From Chloroflexota bacterium (GTDB lineage: Bacteria; Chloroflexota; Anaerolineae; Aggregatilineales; Phototrophicaceae), in NCBI GenBank assembly GCA_013388735.1, contig JACAES010000062.1, positions 69,525 through 103,752 of the forward strand: a stretch of DNA of 34,228 bases. Direction: 5' to 3'. Position numbers and translations under genes: made by a program. Below are positions 1-8,488 of the stretch, piece by piece. Under the pieces are notes generated by a model. That model saw only the letters and a list, made by a program, of their open reading frames with translations. It was not told the DNA's origin and did no database searches. How positions within the stretch are numbered: the stretch's first letter is position 1; each line of letters opens with the position of its first letter.

Positions 1-2
1 CT

Positions 3-1208
3 ATGCGCCTTCTTTTTGTGTCGCCCTACCTGCCCTCGCTCATTCGCGTGCGCCCCTACAACTTCCTGCGCGCCCTGGTTCAGCGCGGCAATCAGGTCAC
101 GCTGGTCGCCTTGCAACCGCCGGGCGACGAAGCCGAAGCCCTGCCGGAACTGCGCGACTGGTGCGAGGCGGTGTTCGTCGTGCCGCACAGCAAAACGCAA
201 ACGCTGCTCAATGGGCTAGCTGCGCTGCCGACGCGCTTCCCCATCCAGGCGGCTTACTCGCGTTCGCTGGCCTTCACCCGCCAGGCGCAAAATATCTTGG
301 CGCACCATCGTTTTGACGCGGCGCACATCGAACACCTGCGCGGCGCGGTTCTGGCCGAATCGCTGGGCGGCCTGCCGACGGTATATGATTCGGTGGACAG
401 CATTTCACTGCTGTTCGGCAAGGTGCTGCAGGACGCGCCCAGCCTGAAAAGCCGCCTGATGGCGCTGCTCGACCTGGAGCGCACGCGGCGGTTCGAGAGC
501 GCGCTCACCCGGCGCTTCGATCAAGTGACCGTCACCAGCGAAACCGACCGGCAGGCGCTGATCGAACTGGGCAGCGACGCGACGCGCATCACGGCCATCC
601 CGAACGGCGTAGACCTGGATTACTTCCAGCCCGCCGCCGCCAAACGCGACCCGCTGCAACTGGTATTCACCGGCAAGATGAGCTATCACGCCAACATCGC
701 CGCCGTCGAAGACCTGGCGCAGAAAATCATGCCGCTGGTATGGGCGCAGCAGCCGGATGCGCGTCTGGTGATCGTGGGCAAGGACCCGTCCCCGGCGGTG
801 CAGGCGCTTGCCCAGCACCCCAATATCACCGTGACCGGCTTCGTGCCGGACATCCGCCCGTACCTGTCCGGGGCGGCCATCGCCGTCAGCACGGTGCGTT
901 ACGGGGTGGGCATTCAGAATAAAGTGCTGGAAGCGATGGCGATGGCTACGCCGGTGGTGTGTTCAGCCCAGGCCAGTTCCGCGCTGAAGGCCGAAAATGG
1001 GCGCGACCTGCTGGTGGGCGAAACGCCGCAGGCCGTCGCGCAGCACATCCTGACCCTGCTGGCTTCGCCAGAACAGCGCGCCCTGATGGGCGCAGCCGGG
1101 CGGCGTTATGTGGAAACTTATCATTCATGGCACAGCGCCGCCGCCCGCCTGGAAACTTTATATGCAGCGGCAGCCCAGCGCCGGCACAGCCAGGCCGGCA
1201 TTTTATGA
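3..1208 (+). CDS. GT4-family glycosyltransferase
   Basis: This 401-residue protein should transfer a sugar from a nucleotide sugar to a growing glycan on the cytoplasmic side of the membrane. The N-terminal Rossmann half starts with LLFVSPYLPS and includes RPYNFLRALVQRGNQVTLVA, the typical opening of GT4 enzymes that bind the acceptor. The C-terminal half (from about residue 217) has LVFTGKMSYHAN, ARLVIVGKDPSP, VTGFVPDIRPYL and NKVLEAMAMATPVV, the last being the donor-binding E-x7-E region. It most resembles the sugar transferases linked to exosortase or exopolysaccharide loci. The ATG lies at the edge of the window, so the true start could be further upstream. Its stop is followed 19 bases later by the polyprenyl sugar transferase, so the two are probably co-transcribed. 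The family is secure; donor and acceptor are unknown. Confidence 0.88.
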   Translation: MRLLFVSPYLPSLIRVRPYNFLRALVQRGNQVTLVALQPPGDEAEALPELRDWCEAVFVVPHSKTQTLLNGLAALPTRFPIQAAYSRSLAFTRQAQNILAHHRFDAAHIEHLRGAVLAESLGGLPTVYDSVDSISLLFGKVLQDAPSLKSRLMALLDLERTRRFESALTRRFDQVTVTSETDRQALIELGSDATRITAIPNGVDLDYFQPAAAKRDPLQLVFTGKMSYHANIAAVEDLAQKIMPLVWAQQPDARLVIVGKDPSPAVQALAQHPNITVTGFVPDIRPYLSGAAIAVSTVRYGVGIQNKVLEAMAMATPVVCSAQASSALKAENGRDLLVGETPQAVAQHILTLLASPEQRALMGAAGRRYVETYHSWHSAAARLETLYAAAAQRRHSQAGIL

Positions 1209-1227
1209 GTATTGGGAGCAGTGTGTA

Positions 1228-2754
1228 ATGGGAACACGAGTTATCGAGCCAAAACTGGAAACGGGTTATCCGGCCTTCAACCCGGCTGATCTGATTAATG
1301 CCATCCGCCAGAACAACAATACCAAACTGCGCACCGTGCGGATCGGGCTGGTTATCGCGGATTTCCTGGCGATTGGCCTCGCCTTTCTGATAGCTTACAA
1401 CCTGCGTTTCACCGGGCCAACGGCGGCCTTTTTCGACCCGACCGGGTTCACCGATTCCGGGCTTTATTCGAATTTCGCCTATGTTTTAATTCCATTATGG
1501 CTGATCTTATTCGCTTTGTTCCGGCTGTACGATCCAAGCATCCTGTTTGGCGGCCACCAGGAATACATGAACGTCTTCAACGCCTGTACGGTCGGGATTA
1601 TGGCGGTCATCGTCGCCAGCTACCTTGACCCCACGCTGTTGATCGCGCGCGCCTGGCTGTTGATGGCCTGGCTGTCCGCCATCGTGCTGGTTAGCATCGA
1701 ACGTTTTACCGTGCGGCGCGCTGTTTATGCGCTGCGTCGCAGGGGGCATTTTATGGCTCCGGCCTACATCGTCGGCGCGAACTCGGAAGGCATCGCCATC
1801 GCCGAGCAGTTGTTAAGCGCGCCGGTGGCGGGGGTGAACATCATCGGCTTCCTGGACGACAATATCCGCCCCGGTGAGGAAGTGCTGCCGGGCATCGTCG
1901 TTCATGGCCCCACCAGCCGCGCCGAAGAACTGACGGCGCGCTTCGGCGTCGAGCGCCTGATCGTCGCCACCAGCGGCGTCCAGCGTGATAACCTGCTCGA
2001 CCTGTTCCGGCGTTTCGTCAACTCAGAAGCGATTTCGGTCTGGCTGTCCTCCGGCATGTATGAAATTTTAACCACCGGCGTGCGGGTGCAGGATGTCGGC
2101 TCGGTACCGATGGTCAGCGTCAACCGCGTGCGGCTGACCGGTTTGAACGTGGTGGCAAAAACCATTCTGGATTATGTGGGCGCGACGATGGGTTTGCTGG
2201 CGCTATCGCCGCTCTTCCTGGGTATTATCATCATCATGAAGCTGACCGACCCCGGCCCCATCATCTACCGCCGACGGGTGGTGGGCGTGGGTGGCAAGGA
2301 ATTCGACGCCTTCAAGTTCCGCACGATGGTCGTCAATTCGCAGGAAGTACTGGACGAACTGCTGGCGCGCGACCCTGAAGCCCGTGCCGAATACGAGCAG
2401 TATTACAAGCTGAAAAACGACCCGCGCATCACCAAAATCGGCGCATTCCTGCGCAAGACCAGTATTGATGAACTGCCGCAGCTCATCAACGTCCTGCGCG
2501 GCGAGATGAGCCTGGTCGGGCCGCGCATGATTACGATGGCCGAACTCGAAAAATACGGCAAATGGGGGCTGAACCTGCACACCGTCAAGCCCGGCATCAC
2601 CGGGTTGTGGCAGGTGGCCGGTCGCAGCGACATCACTTACGAGGAGCGGGTGCGGCTGGACATGCGCTACATTCGCAACTACTCGATCTGGCTTGACCTG
2701 CAAATTGTGTTCCAGACCATCCCGGCGGTGCTGATGAGCAAGGGAGCGTATTAA
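1228..2754 (+). CDS. Polyprenyl-phosphate glycosyl-1-phosphate transferase (exopolysaccharide priming enzyme)
   Basis: This 508-residue membrane protein should start glycan assembly by moving a sugar-1-phosphate from a nucleotide sugar to undecaprenyl phosphate. Four hydrophobic segments lie in residues 40-190, followed by a Rossmann-like region ([25 protein letters not shown]). The C-terminal bacterial sugar transferase domain shows a membrane-dipping hydrophobic segment, [29 protein letters not shown] and [15 protein letters not shown], which are catalytic signatures of the WbaP/PglC superfamily. I chose the ATG at 1228 because GGGAG lies 9-10 bases upstream. An in-frame start at 1108 would overlap the preceding gene by 100 bases and adds a peptide unlike the family. 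It is probably co-transcribed with the upstream GT4 gene, and its stop lies two bases from the stop of the convergent L,D-transpeptidase gene. Confidence 0.93.
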   Translation: MGTRVIEPKLETGYPAFNPADLINAIRQNNNTKLRTVRIGLVIADFLAIGLAFLIAYNLRFTGPTAAFFDPTGFTDSGLYSNFAYVLIPLWLILFALFRLYDPSILFGGHQEYMNVFNACTVGIMAVIVASYLDPTLLIARAWLLMAWLSAIVLVSIERFTVRRAVYALRRRGHFMAPAYIVGANSEGIAIAEQLLSAPVAGVNIIGFLDDNIRPGEEVLPGIVVHGPTSRAEELTARFGVERLIVATSGVQRDNLLDLFRRFVNSEAISVWLSSGMYEILTTGVRVQDVGSVPMVSVNRVRLTGLNVVAKTILDYVGATMGLLALSPLFLGIIIIMKLTDPGPIIYRRRVVGVGGKEFDAFKFRTMVVNSQEVLDELLARDPEARAEYEQYYKLKNDPRITKIGAFLRKTSIDELPQLINVLRGEMSLVGPRMITMAELEKYGKWGLNLHTVKPGITGLWQVAGRSDITYEERVRLDMRYIRNYSIWLDLQIVFQTIPAVLMSKGAY

Positions 2755-2756
2755 GC

Positions 2757-4382
2757 CTACGCCTGAATCTCCACGATCACGCCTTCTTCCGCCCAGGTGT
2801 AAAGCGCCTGGGCGTTTTCGTTGCTCAGCAGGATGCAGCCGTAAGTGACGCGCGTCCCCAGGCTGTTCGTCCATAAAAGCTGGCTGCCGCCCCGCGTGGG
2901 GAAGCCGTGAAAGCCGTTGGTGAAATCCGCGCCGGGGATAGGCCGGTAAACGCCCATAAAATTCGGCATCCACAGATTCCAGTTGGCGGCGTAAGCGTTG
3001 TCCACATGCGAGATGATCTGGTAAATGCCCGGCCAGGTCGGGCTGGAAGCGATGCCGGTGCTGACCGGCCACTCCCACTTGAGCGCGGCGTTTTCGTACA
3101 CCCAGGCGCGCTGGCGGCTGATGCTGACCACGATGCGTTTATCGGGGTTAACCGGATACGGCATGAACACGTCCGGCGAGGGGATGATGATGCTCTGGCC
3201 GGGCGACAGGCTGTCCAGGTCGCCGTTGGCCTGCTGAATGTACGGGTATGGCACGCCGTAATCCCAGGCGATTCTGATGATCGTCTCGCCCGGCTGGACG
3301 ATATGCTGCCGGTCATGATGGTACACGCGAACCGATGGGTCGGTGCGCTCCTGCCGGATGGCCGCCTGAACGCCGGCGACGGCTTCGTCCAGTTCCAGGT
3401 AGCGGCTGCTGTCCAGGACGGCGCGCGCTTCGGCTTCCAGGTAGGCGCGCACGCGCCCGGCATCGGCGGAAAGCGCCAGCCCGGTCGGGCTGTCCGGGTC
3501 GGGCTCGGCGGCCAGCCATTCGCTCCAGGCCGACGGCGGCAGCGACCAGTACACCGAATCGCCCGTGACCGGATCAAACAGGCGAATATCGAGGAAGCTG
3601 GACAGCAGGCGCGCGGCGCGTTCCACCATCGGCGCGGCGTCGGTCACTGCCGGCTGTACCGGCTGCATAACCAGTTCCAGCGTCCCATCGGCCAGCGCCA
3701 GGGCGGCCTCCTGCCGCAGCCGCGCCAGCGTCCCCGCCACATCCAGCGCGCGCCCCGATACCGGCGCGGTCGGCTGTACCTGACTGTTGACCAGACGCAC
3801 GCCCGCGTTAACCGGCGGCTGCTCGAACTGCGGCGCGAACTCACGCAGGTTGGCCTCGGCGGTCGCCAGATCAACCGCCAGCACCGGCGGCACATCCACC
3901 CGCCCGATCAGGCCGGGCAGCAGCGCGTCGAACTGCGCCCGCCCCTGGGCATAAGCCGCCCTGGCGGTCGCTTCGGCATCCAGCATGATGCCGAACATGC
4001 CGGGATGAAACGTCCAGACGCGGGCTTCATCCCGCACGATGATCGTCTGCCAGCCGTTTTGCAGCGCCGCAACCGCCTCTTTTTCCGACAGACCGCCTAA
4101 CGCCACCCCCCCGGCGTAGACGCCTGGCAAAATGCCGCCCGCATAGACCAACCCGAACGCCAGCGTCAGCGCCGCGCAGGTCATCATCACCAGCCCAGCC
4201 AGGCCCAGCGCGATATACAGCGGCCAGGTTTTGCGCCGAGGCTGCGGTCGCGGCGGGGCGGCCCGGCGGGGCGCCGGCGGCGCGGGGCGATAAGGCGCGG
4301 CGGCGCGCGCGGATGGAACAGGCCGCACGCGCACCGGCTGCGTCACCTGCGAATGGCTGGAAGGGCGGCGGGGTGATGGCAT
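2757..4382 (-). CDS. Membrane-anchored LysM / L,D-transpeptidase (YkuD) protein
   Basis: This 541-residue protein looks like a cell-wall cross-linking enzyme. It has a Pro/Arg-rich cytoplasmic N-terminus (residues 1-50) and one transmembrane segment (about 53-85). An extracellular region follows, resembling the peptidoglycan-binding-like domains of YoaR/VanW-type proteins (PGVYAGGVALGGLSEKEA). Near residues 355-410 lies a LysM domain (HIVQPGETIIRIAWDYGV, LSPGQSIIIP). The C-terminal YkuD domain begins with KRIVVSISRQRAWVYENA and has the HG pair of HGFPTRGG. The catalytic motif is altered: the cysteine is there in TYGCILLSNENA, but the usual S-H-G-C-x-R reads T-Y-G-C-x-L. The enzyme may therefore be active with changed specificity, or impaired. 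It is transcribed alone and converges on the sugar transferase gene. Confidence 0.9.
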   Translation of the reverse strand: MPSPRRPSSHSQVTQPVRVRPVPSARAAAPYRPAPPAPRRAAPPRPQPRRKTWPLYIALGLAGLVMMTCAALTLAFGLVYAGGILPGVYAGGVALGGLSEKEAVAALQNGWQTIIVRDEARVWTFHPGMFGIMLDAEATARAAYAQGRAQFDALLPGLIGRVDVPPVLAVDLATAEANLREFAPQFEQPPVNAGVRLVNSQVQPTAPVSGRALDVAGTLARLRQEAALALADGTLELVMQPVQPAVTDAAPMVERAARLLSSFLDIRLFDPVTGDSVYWSLPPSAWSEWLAAEPDPDSPTGLALSADAGRVRAYLEAEARAVLDSSRYLELDEAVAGVQAAIRQERTDPSVRVYHHDRQHIVQPGETIIRIAWDYGVPYPYIQQANGDLDSLSPGQSIIIPSPDVFMPYPVNPDKRIVVSISRQRAWVYENAALKWEWPVSTGIASSPTWPGIYQIISHVDNAYAANWNLWMPNFMGVYRPIPGADFTNGFHGFPTRGGSQLLWTNSLGTRVTYGCILLSNENAQALYTWAEEGVIVEIQA

Positions 4383-4425
4383 AACAGCACTCGAATCCGG
4401 CTAAAGACAGGTTTTAATGATGATC

Positions 4426-4448
4426 GTTATAATCACTTTATCATTATA
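4426..4448 (-). promoter_or_regulatory. Possible -10 elements for the L,D-transpeptidase gene
   Basis: On the minus strand TATAAT (4443-4448) and TATAAC (4426-4431) lie 44-66 bases upstream of the start codon, in an AT-rich patch that contrasts with the GC-rich surroundings. I see no convincing -35 hexamer, so this is only a candidate. Confidence 0.3.
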
Positions 4449-4517
4449 GGGCAAGAGCGGCACAGCGCCCGCCGACGCACGGCGGGCGTAGGGAAAACGT
4501 CGGCAGAGAGTCGCAAA

Positions 4518-4551
4518 ACAGCGAGGCGTGGGTTTGGGCGCGCCTCGCTGT
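4518..4551 (-). terminator. Rho-independent terminator after the AEC transporter gene
   Basis: An exact 11-bp inverted repeat (ACAGCGAGGCG at 4518-4528, CGCCTCGCTGT at 4541-4551) has a 12-base loop. Read on the minus strand it is followed by TTTTGCGA, starting inside the stem end. It lies 58 bases beyond the transporter stop codon at 4609. The short T-run makes it a moderate-strength terminator. Confidence 0.65.
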
Positions 4552-4608
4552 CTCGTATGCCGGCGGTCAGAATATCTGCCGGTCGGTTGAAAGAACGGCG
4601 CGAACGCG

Positions 4609-5559
4609 CTACAAAACCGGATTGCTGATGAAATAGAGGGTGAAAACCGCCAGCGAAAAGACGGTGTGTACCATCAGCGTATTGTTGACATACTGGCGTT
4701 CCTCCGGCATCCCGGCTTTCATATACAGCGGCACGATGAACGGCGGCGGCAGCACCAGCAGCGTGAACAACGCCGCCTCGAATGGGCTTTCCAGCTTCAG
4801 CAGGCCGCGAATGACGACCGCGTTCAAAATCAGCGCCAGCGGAATCAGCAGCGCCAGCCGCACCCCGGCCACCAGCAGCGTTTCCCGCATGCCCTGCCGG
4901 TCGAATTTGATGCCGTAACCGACGATTATCAGAATCAGCGGGATGGTCAGGCTGCTTAAAAACCGGACGGTGGACATCAGCGCGCCCGCCACCGGTGCTT
5001 CATCCAGGAATGCCTGCGCGCCCAGCAGATTCAGGACGATGCCGGAGATGACGGCGATAATTACCGGCGAGGTGAAAAACGTCCGCACCAATTGGCCGGG
5101 GTTTTGCAGGCCGTCGCGTTTCATCAGCAGCAGCGCCAGGAACACAAACCAGATGAACAGCTCGTGTCCCAGGTCAACGACGGCGATATACCCGATCTGC
5201 TCCAGCCCATACGCGCCGCCGAACAGGCTGACGCCCAACATGCCATACTCGAAACCCGTCATCAGGAACGGGAAATAAGGATGTTCGATGCGCAGCCAGC
5301 CTTTGAGCAGATGGCCGAGGCCGTACAGCCCCACGCAAAGCACGAAGATCATGACAAAAACGACCAGATAGGCCGTTTGCAGTTCGATCTGCAAAAACGA
5401 GATGAACAGAACCGACGGCATCGCCAGGTTAACGACGATTTTCCGCAGGTCTTCGACCGTGTTTTCGGTCAGGAACCGGCTGCGGCGTATCCAGTAACCC
5501 AGGCCGATGAGCAGAAAAATGGGCAGCACCCGGTTGATGATCAGCGTAGTTTGATCCAT
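4609..5559 (-). CDS. AEC-family transporter (auxin efflux carrier-like permease)
   Basis: This 316-residue protein is almost entirely hydrophobic, with about ten predicted membrane helices in two groups of five, the layout of the AEC / bile-acid-arsenite-riboflavin superfamily. Recognisable pieces are the N-terminal LPIFLLIGLGYWIRR, then NLAMPSVLFISF in the first half, and the C-terminal FTLLVLPPPFIVPLYM. Bacterial members export or exchange small organic acids such as malate or malonate, or take up other anions; the substrate cannot be read from the sequence. The start at 5559 fits the family length. The gene lies 101 bases downstream of the aldolase gene on the same strand. A 10-bp inverted repeat sits between them and an intrinsic terminator follows, so co-transcription with the aldolase gene is uncertain. 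Confidence 0.88.
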   Translation of the reverse strand: MDQTTLIINRVLPIFLLIGLGYWIRRSRFLTENTVEDLRKIVVNLAMPSVLFISFLQIELQTAYLVVFVMIFVLCVGLYGLGHLLKGWLRIEHPYFPFLMTGFEYGMLGVSLFGGAYGLEQIGYIAVVDLGHELFIWFVFLALLLMKRDGLQNPGQLVRTFFTSPVIIAVISGIVLNLLGAQAFLDEAPVAGALMSTVRFLSSLTIPLILIIVGYGIKFDRQGMRETLLVAGVRLALLIPLALILNAVVIRGLLKLESPFEAALFTLLVLPPPFIVPLYMKAGMPEERQYVNNTLMVHTVFSLAVFTLYFISNPVL

Positions 5560-5604
5560 AAAACGTTATTACCCTGTGTGAGGGGCAGGCTGCAAAACAG
5601 TCAG

Positions 5605-5635
5605 GGGCATATTCAACCCTGGATCGAATATGCCC
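5605..5635 (-). terminator. Inverted repeat between aldolase and transporter genes
   Basis: GGGCATATTC (5605-5614) and GAATATGCCC (5626-5635) are perfect 10-bp complements with an 11-base loop, placed between the aldolase stop at 5661 and the transporter start at 5559. The minus-strand T-run comes only 7 bases after the stem (CTGACTGTTTT). It may be a weak terminator or attenuator, or a protein-binding palindrome. Confidence 0.4.
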
Positions 5636-5660
5636 GCGCAATAATCAGACGGGCAGCAGA

Positions 5661-6611
5661 TTAACTCACCGCTTCACGAACGGCGGCAAGCTGCCCGGCA
5701 GACCCCAGTTTTTCCGACTTGTGGACGATGAAACGGGCGTATTCCTGCACGTAAACAGCGCCCGGCTTGCGGAAGTCGAACTCCGCCGGCTGATCGCGGA
5801 AGTATTCCCGGTGGACGCGCGTCCAAACCAGACGCCCATCGGTATCAATGTTCACTTTGGTCACACCCAGCGCCGCCGCGCGCTGGAACTCGTTTTCGTC
5901 CACGCCGCGCGCCGCCGGGTCGAGCGCGCCGCCGGCGGCATTGATGCGCTGTACCTCTTCCTGCGGCACGGAACTCGACCCGTGCATCACCAGCGGCAGG
6001 CCGGGCAGCTTCTGCTGAATGGCGGCGATGCGGTCGAAGTGGAGCGATTGCTGCCCTTTGAACTTGTACGCGCCGTGACTGGTGCCGATGGCGACCGCCA
6101 GGCTGTCGCAGCCGGTTTGCTCGACGAAAGCCTTCGCCTCATCAGGATCGGTGAGCATGGCGTGTTTTTCGTCCAGCGCGATGTCTTCTTCTACGCCGCC
6201 TAACATGCCCAGTTCGGCCTCGACCGAAATGCCGCGCGCGTGGGCGCGTTCGACCACCCGCCGCGTGATCGCCACGTTCTGATCGAACGGCTCGTGTGAG
6301 GCGTCAATCATCACCGACGAATAAAAGCCAGAATCAATGCAGGAATAGCAGGTGGCCTCGTCACCATGATCGAGATGAACGGCGTAAATCGCATCGGGGT
6401 AAAGCTGGTCGGCGGCGCGGATGATGGCCTCGATCATCGGGATGCCGGCGTATTTGCGCGCGCCTTTGGAAATCTGGATGATGAAAGGCGCTTGCGCCTC
6501 GATATGCCCTTTAAAAAGGCCTAACGCTTGTTCCATGTTATTAATGTTATACGCGCCGACGGCATACTTTCCATAAGCAACACGGAAAAGCGCGTCTGTG
6601 GTGACGATCAT
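5661..6611 (-). CDS. fba: Class II fructose-bisphosphate aldolase
   Basis: This zinc enzyme cleaves or forms fructose 1,6-bisphosphate in glycolysis and gluconeogenesis, or acts on a related ketose bisphosphate. The 316-residue length is normal. The sequence runs AYNINNMEQ near the N-terminus, VHLDHGDEATC with the zinc-ligand/catalytic region, SVMIDASHEPFDQNV, EAELGMLGGVEED, AVAIGTSHGAYKF and LVMHGSSSVP with further metal-binding histidines, and GVTKVNIDTDGRL binding the substrate phosphate. AAGGAG lies 8 bases before the ATG at 6611, a very clear ribosome binding site. It lies downstream of pdxS, separated by an intrinsic terminator, so it probably has its own promoter. Related family members act on tagatose bisphosphate, so exact substrate specificity is slightly less certain than the fold. 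Confidence 0.93.
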   Translation of the reverse strand: MIVTTDALFRVAYGKYAVGAYNINNMEQALGLFKGHIEAQAPFIIQISKGARKYAGIPMIEAIIRAADQLYPDAIYAVHLDHGDEATCYSCIDSGFYSSVMIDASHEPFDQNVAITRRVVERAHARGISVEAELGMLGGVEEDIALDEKHAMLTDPDEAKAFVEQTGCDSLAVAIGTSHGAYKFKGQQSLHFDRIAAIQQKLPGLPLVMHGSSSVPQEEVQRINAAGGALDPAARGVDENEFQRAAALGVTKVNIDTDGRLVWTRVHREYFRDQPAEFDFRKPGAVYVQEYARFIVHKSEKLGSAGQLAAVREAVS

Positions 6612-6708
6612 GGTCGTAACTCCTTAAACCAGGATAAAGATACGGGGGCGATTCAACCACAAAGCCACACCCCCCGCAAGCAGGATAGACTCATATGGCC
6701 TGAACATA

Positions 6709-6741
6709 AAACGGGCGTGCCGGTTTCGGACACGCCCGTTT
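6709..6741 (-). terminator. Rho-independent terminator between pdxS and fba
   Basis: AAACGGGCGTG (6709-6719) and CACGCCCGTTT (6731-6741) form a perfect 11-bp stem with an 11-base loop. On the minus strand the stem ends in a TTTT run, 23 bases beyond the pdxS stop. It should separate pdxS from fba transcription. The A-run on the other side gives it a symmetrical, bidirectional look. Confidence 0.8.
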
Positions 6742-6763
6742 GTGAACCTGCTGCGTTCTGGCG

Positions 6764-7675
6764 CTACCAGCCGCGTCCGGCGATTTTGTCGCCTTCCGGC
6801 ATGGTCGTCACGTTGATGCCCACCATCGCTTCGCCCAGCGCGCGGCTGACGTTAAGCAACACGTCCGGGTTGTCGAAATGCGTCACGGCCTCGACAATCG
6901 CTTTGGCGCGTTTGGCCGGGTCGCCGCTTTTGAAAATGCCGGAACCGACGAACACACCGTCCATGCCAAGCTGCATCATCAGGGCGGCATCGGCGGGGGT
7001 CGCCACGCCGCCGGCGGCGAAGTTGACCACCGGCAGGCGGCCAAGCTGCGCCGTTTCTTTCACCAGTTCGTAGGGCGCCTGGATGTTTTTGGCATAGGTG
7101 AACAGTTCGTCTTCGTCCATGCTGGTCAGGCGGCGGATTTCGCCCTGCACAGCGCGGGCGTGGCGAACGGCTTCAACCACGTCGCCCGTGCCGGCTTCGC
7201 CTTTGGTGCGGATCATGGCCGCCCCTTCGGCCACGCGGCGCAGGGCCTCGCCCAGGTTGCGGCAGCCGCAGACGAACGGCACTTTGAAGTTGTGTTTGTT
7301 GATGTGATGTTCTTCATCGGCGGGGGTTAATACTTCGCTTTCGTCAATATAATCAACCCCCAGCGCCTCCAGAATTTGCGCCTCGACGAAGTGGCCGATG
7401 CGCACCTTCGCCATCACCGGGATGGTGACGGCCTTCATGATCTGCTCAATCATGTCCGGGTCACTCATCCGCGCCACGCCACCCTGGGCGCGAATATCTG
7501 CCGGGACGCGCTCCAGCGCCATCACCGCGCACGCGCCGGCATCCTCCGCGATTTTGGCATGTTCCGGCGTCACCACGTCCATAATCACGCCGCCTTTAAG
7601 CATCTGCGCCAGGCCGCGTTTGACCGTCTCGGTGCCGGTTTGTTTTCCGTTATCATGCACGCCGTTGGTCGTCAT
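6764..7675 (-). CDS. pdxS: Pyridoxal 5'-phosphate synthase, PdxS subunit
   Basis: PdxS condenses ribose 5-phosphate, glyceraldehyde 3-phosphate and ammonia into pyridoxal 5'-phosphate, normally in a 12+12 complex with the glutaminase PdxT. The protein is 303 residues and very strongly conserved. It shows [96 protein letters not shown] and [17 protein letters not shown], covering the catalytic lysines and both phosphate sites. A purine-rich stretch (GGAAAGGGAAAGATA) precedes the ATG. No pdxT is adjacent, so the ammonia-supplying partner must be encoded elsewhere. Confidence 0.97.
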   Translation of the reverse strand: MTTNGVHDNGKQTGTETVKRGLAQMLKGGVIMDVVTPEHAKIAEDAGACAVMALERVPADIRAQGGVARMSDPDMIEQIMKAVTIPVMAKVRIGHFVEAQILEALGVDYIDESEVLTPADEEHHINKHNFKVPFVCGCRNLGEALRRVAEGAAMIRTKGEAGTGDVVEAVRHARAVQGEIRRLTSMDEDELFTYAKNIQAPYELVKETAQLGRLPVVNFAAGGVATPADAALMMQLGMDGVFVGSGIFKSGDPAKRAKAIVEAVTHFDNPDVLLNVSRALGEAMVGINVTTMPEGDKIAGRGW

Positions 7676-7838
7676 TATCTTTCCCTTTCCTTAGCACCGG
7701 GGGCAGGCACCAACCATACCCTCCTTCCCATCAATAAACCTTTATATTTGCAGAATAGCGGTCGTCTCCGGCAGCGAATATGTCCATTCGAGTCCAATAT
7801 ATCCAATGTTGTGTATAAAGAATCTAACCCAAGCTTGC

Positions 7839-7867
7839 GTGCGACCCGCCAAAGCCGGGTGTATACT
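7839..7867 (+). promoter_or_regulatory. Possible promoter of the chemosensory cluster
   Basis: TATACT (7862-7867) matches the -10 consensus at five of six positions, 30 bases before the first CheW gene. The hexamer 17 bases upstream (GTGCGA) is a poor -35. The rest of the 222-base gap between the divergent pdxS and CheW genes (7676-7897) holds no gene that I can see. Confidence 0.3.
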
Positions 7868-7897
7868 GGTAACAATCGTTAAAAGCATGTAACACCA

Positions 7898-8488
7898 ATG
7901 CCGAAAAAACCGGGTTCAATTGATTGGGAAACCGTCTGGAAAAGCCTGGACTGGGACGACGAACAGCGCCAGCAGGCCGCCGAACGCGAGCGCCTGCGTC
8001 AGCGCGCCCGGCAGTACGCCGCGCCGCCGGCCGCCCAGGCTGCTGCGCCGGAGGACAGCCGTCCCCTGCTGATCTTCACCCTGGGGCGGGAACGTTACGG
8101 GGTGGATGTTATGCTGGTGCGCGGCGTGCGGACGGCGCGCACAATCGCCCGGCTGCCCGGCGCACCGTCTTTTTACCGAGGCGTTACCAACGTGCGCGGA
8201 CGCATCATCACCGTCATGGACTTGCGCTATTTTTTCGACATCCCCGTCGAAGCCGACGCCGAGAACCCGGTCGAACTGGTGATAACCCGGTCGAATGATC
8301 TTGAAATCGGCCTGCTGGCGCACCAGATCAACGGCATCAGCGCCGTTTCGCCGGCGACCATTAAACCGGTTGAGCATATGCCGTACATGGCGGGAATGAC
8401 CGCCGACCGCGTGATCGTCCTCCAGATGGCCTGGCTGCTGGCGGACGAACGATTAATAGTAGGGAGCGCAACCAGTAGTGGACAGTAG
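7898..8488 (+). CDS. CheW-like coupling protein with N-terminal extension
   Basis: CheW proteins are scaffold adaptors that dock the histidine kinase CheA onto chemoreceptors. Residues from about 55 to 190 form the CheW domain: LLIFTLGRERYGVDVMLVRG, then the PGAPSFYRGVTNVRGRIITV signature and LRYFFDIP. Ahead of it is an unusual charged extension of about 50 residues containing IDWETVWKSLDWDDEQRQQ, likely helical, whose role is unknown. No good ribosome binding site precedes the ATG at 7898, consistent with a short leader if the nearby TATACT is the -10. Its 3' end overlaps the receptor gene by 11 bases, so the two are translationally linked. It is the first gene of the chemosensory run. Confidence 0.9.
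   Translation: MPKKPGSIDWETVWKSLDWDDEQRQQAAERERLRQRARQYAAPPAAQAAAPEDSRPLLIFTLGRERYGVDVMLVRGVRTARTIARLPGAPSFYRGVTNVRGRIITVMDLRYFFDIPVEADAENPVELVITRSNDLEIGLLAHQINGISAVSPATIKPVEHMPYMAGMTADRVIVLQMAWLLADERLIVGSATSSGQ

Noticed and set aside
2907..4100. Long plus-strand open frame (397 codons) opposite the L,D-transpeptidase gene.
   Set aside because: It is Arg/Gly/His/Gln-rich low-complexity sequence with no recognisable motif, and it is antisense to a clearly identified protein.
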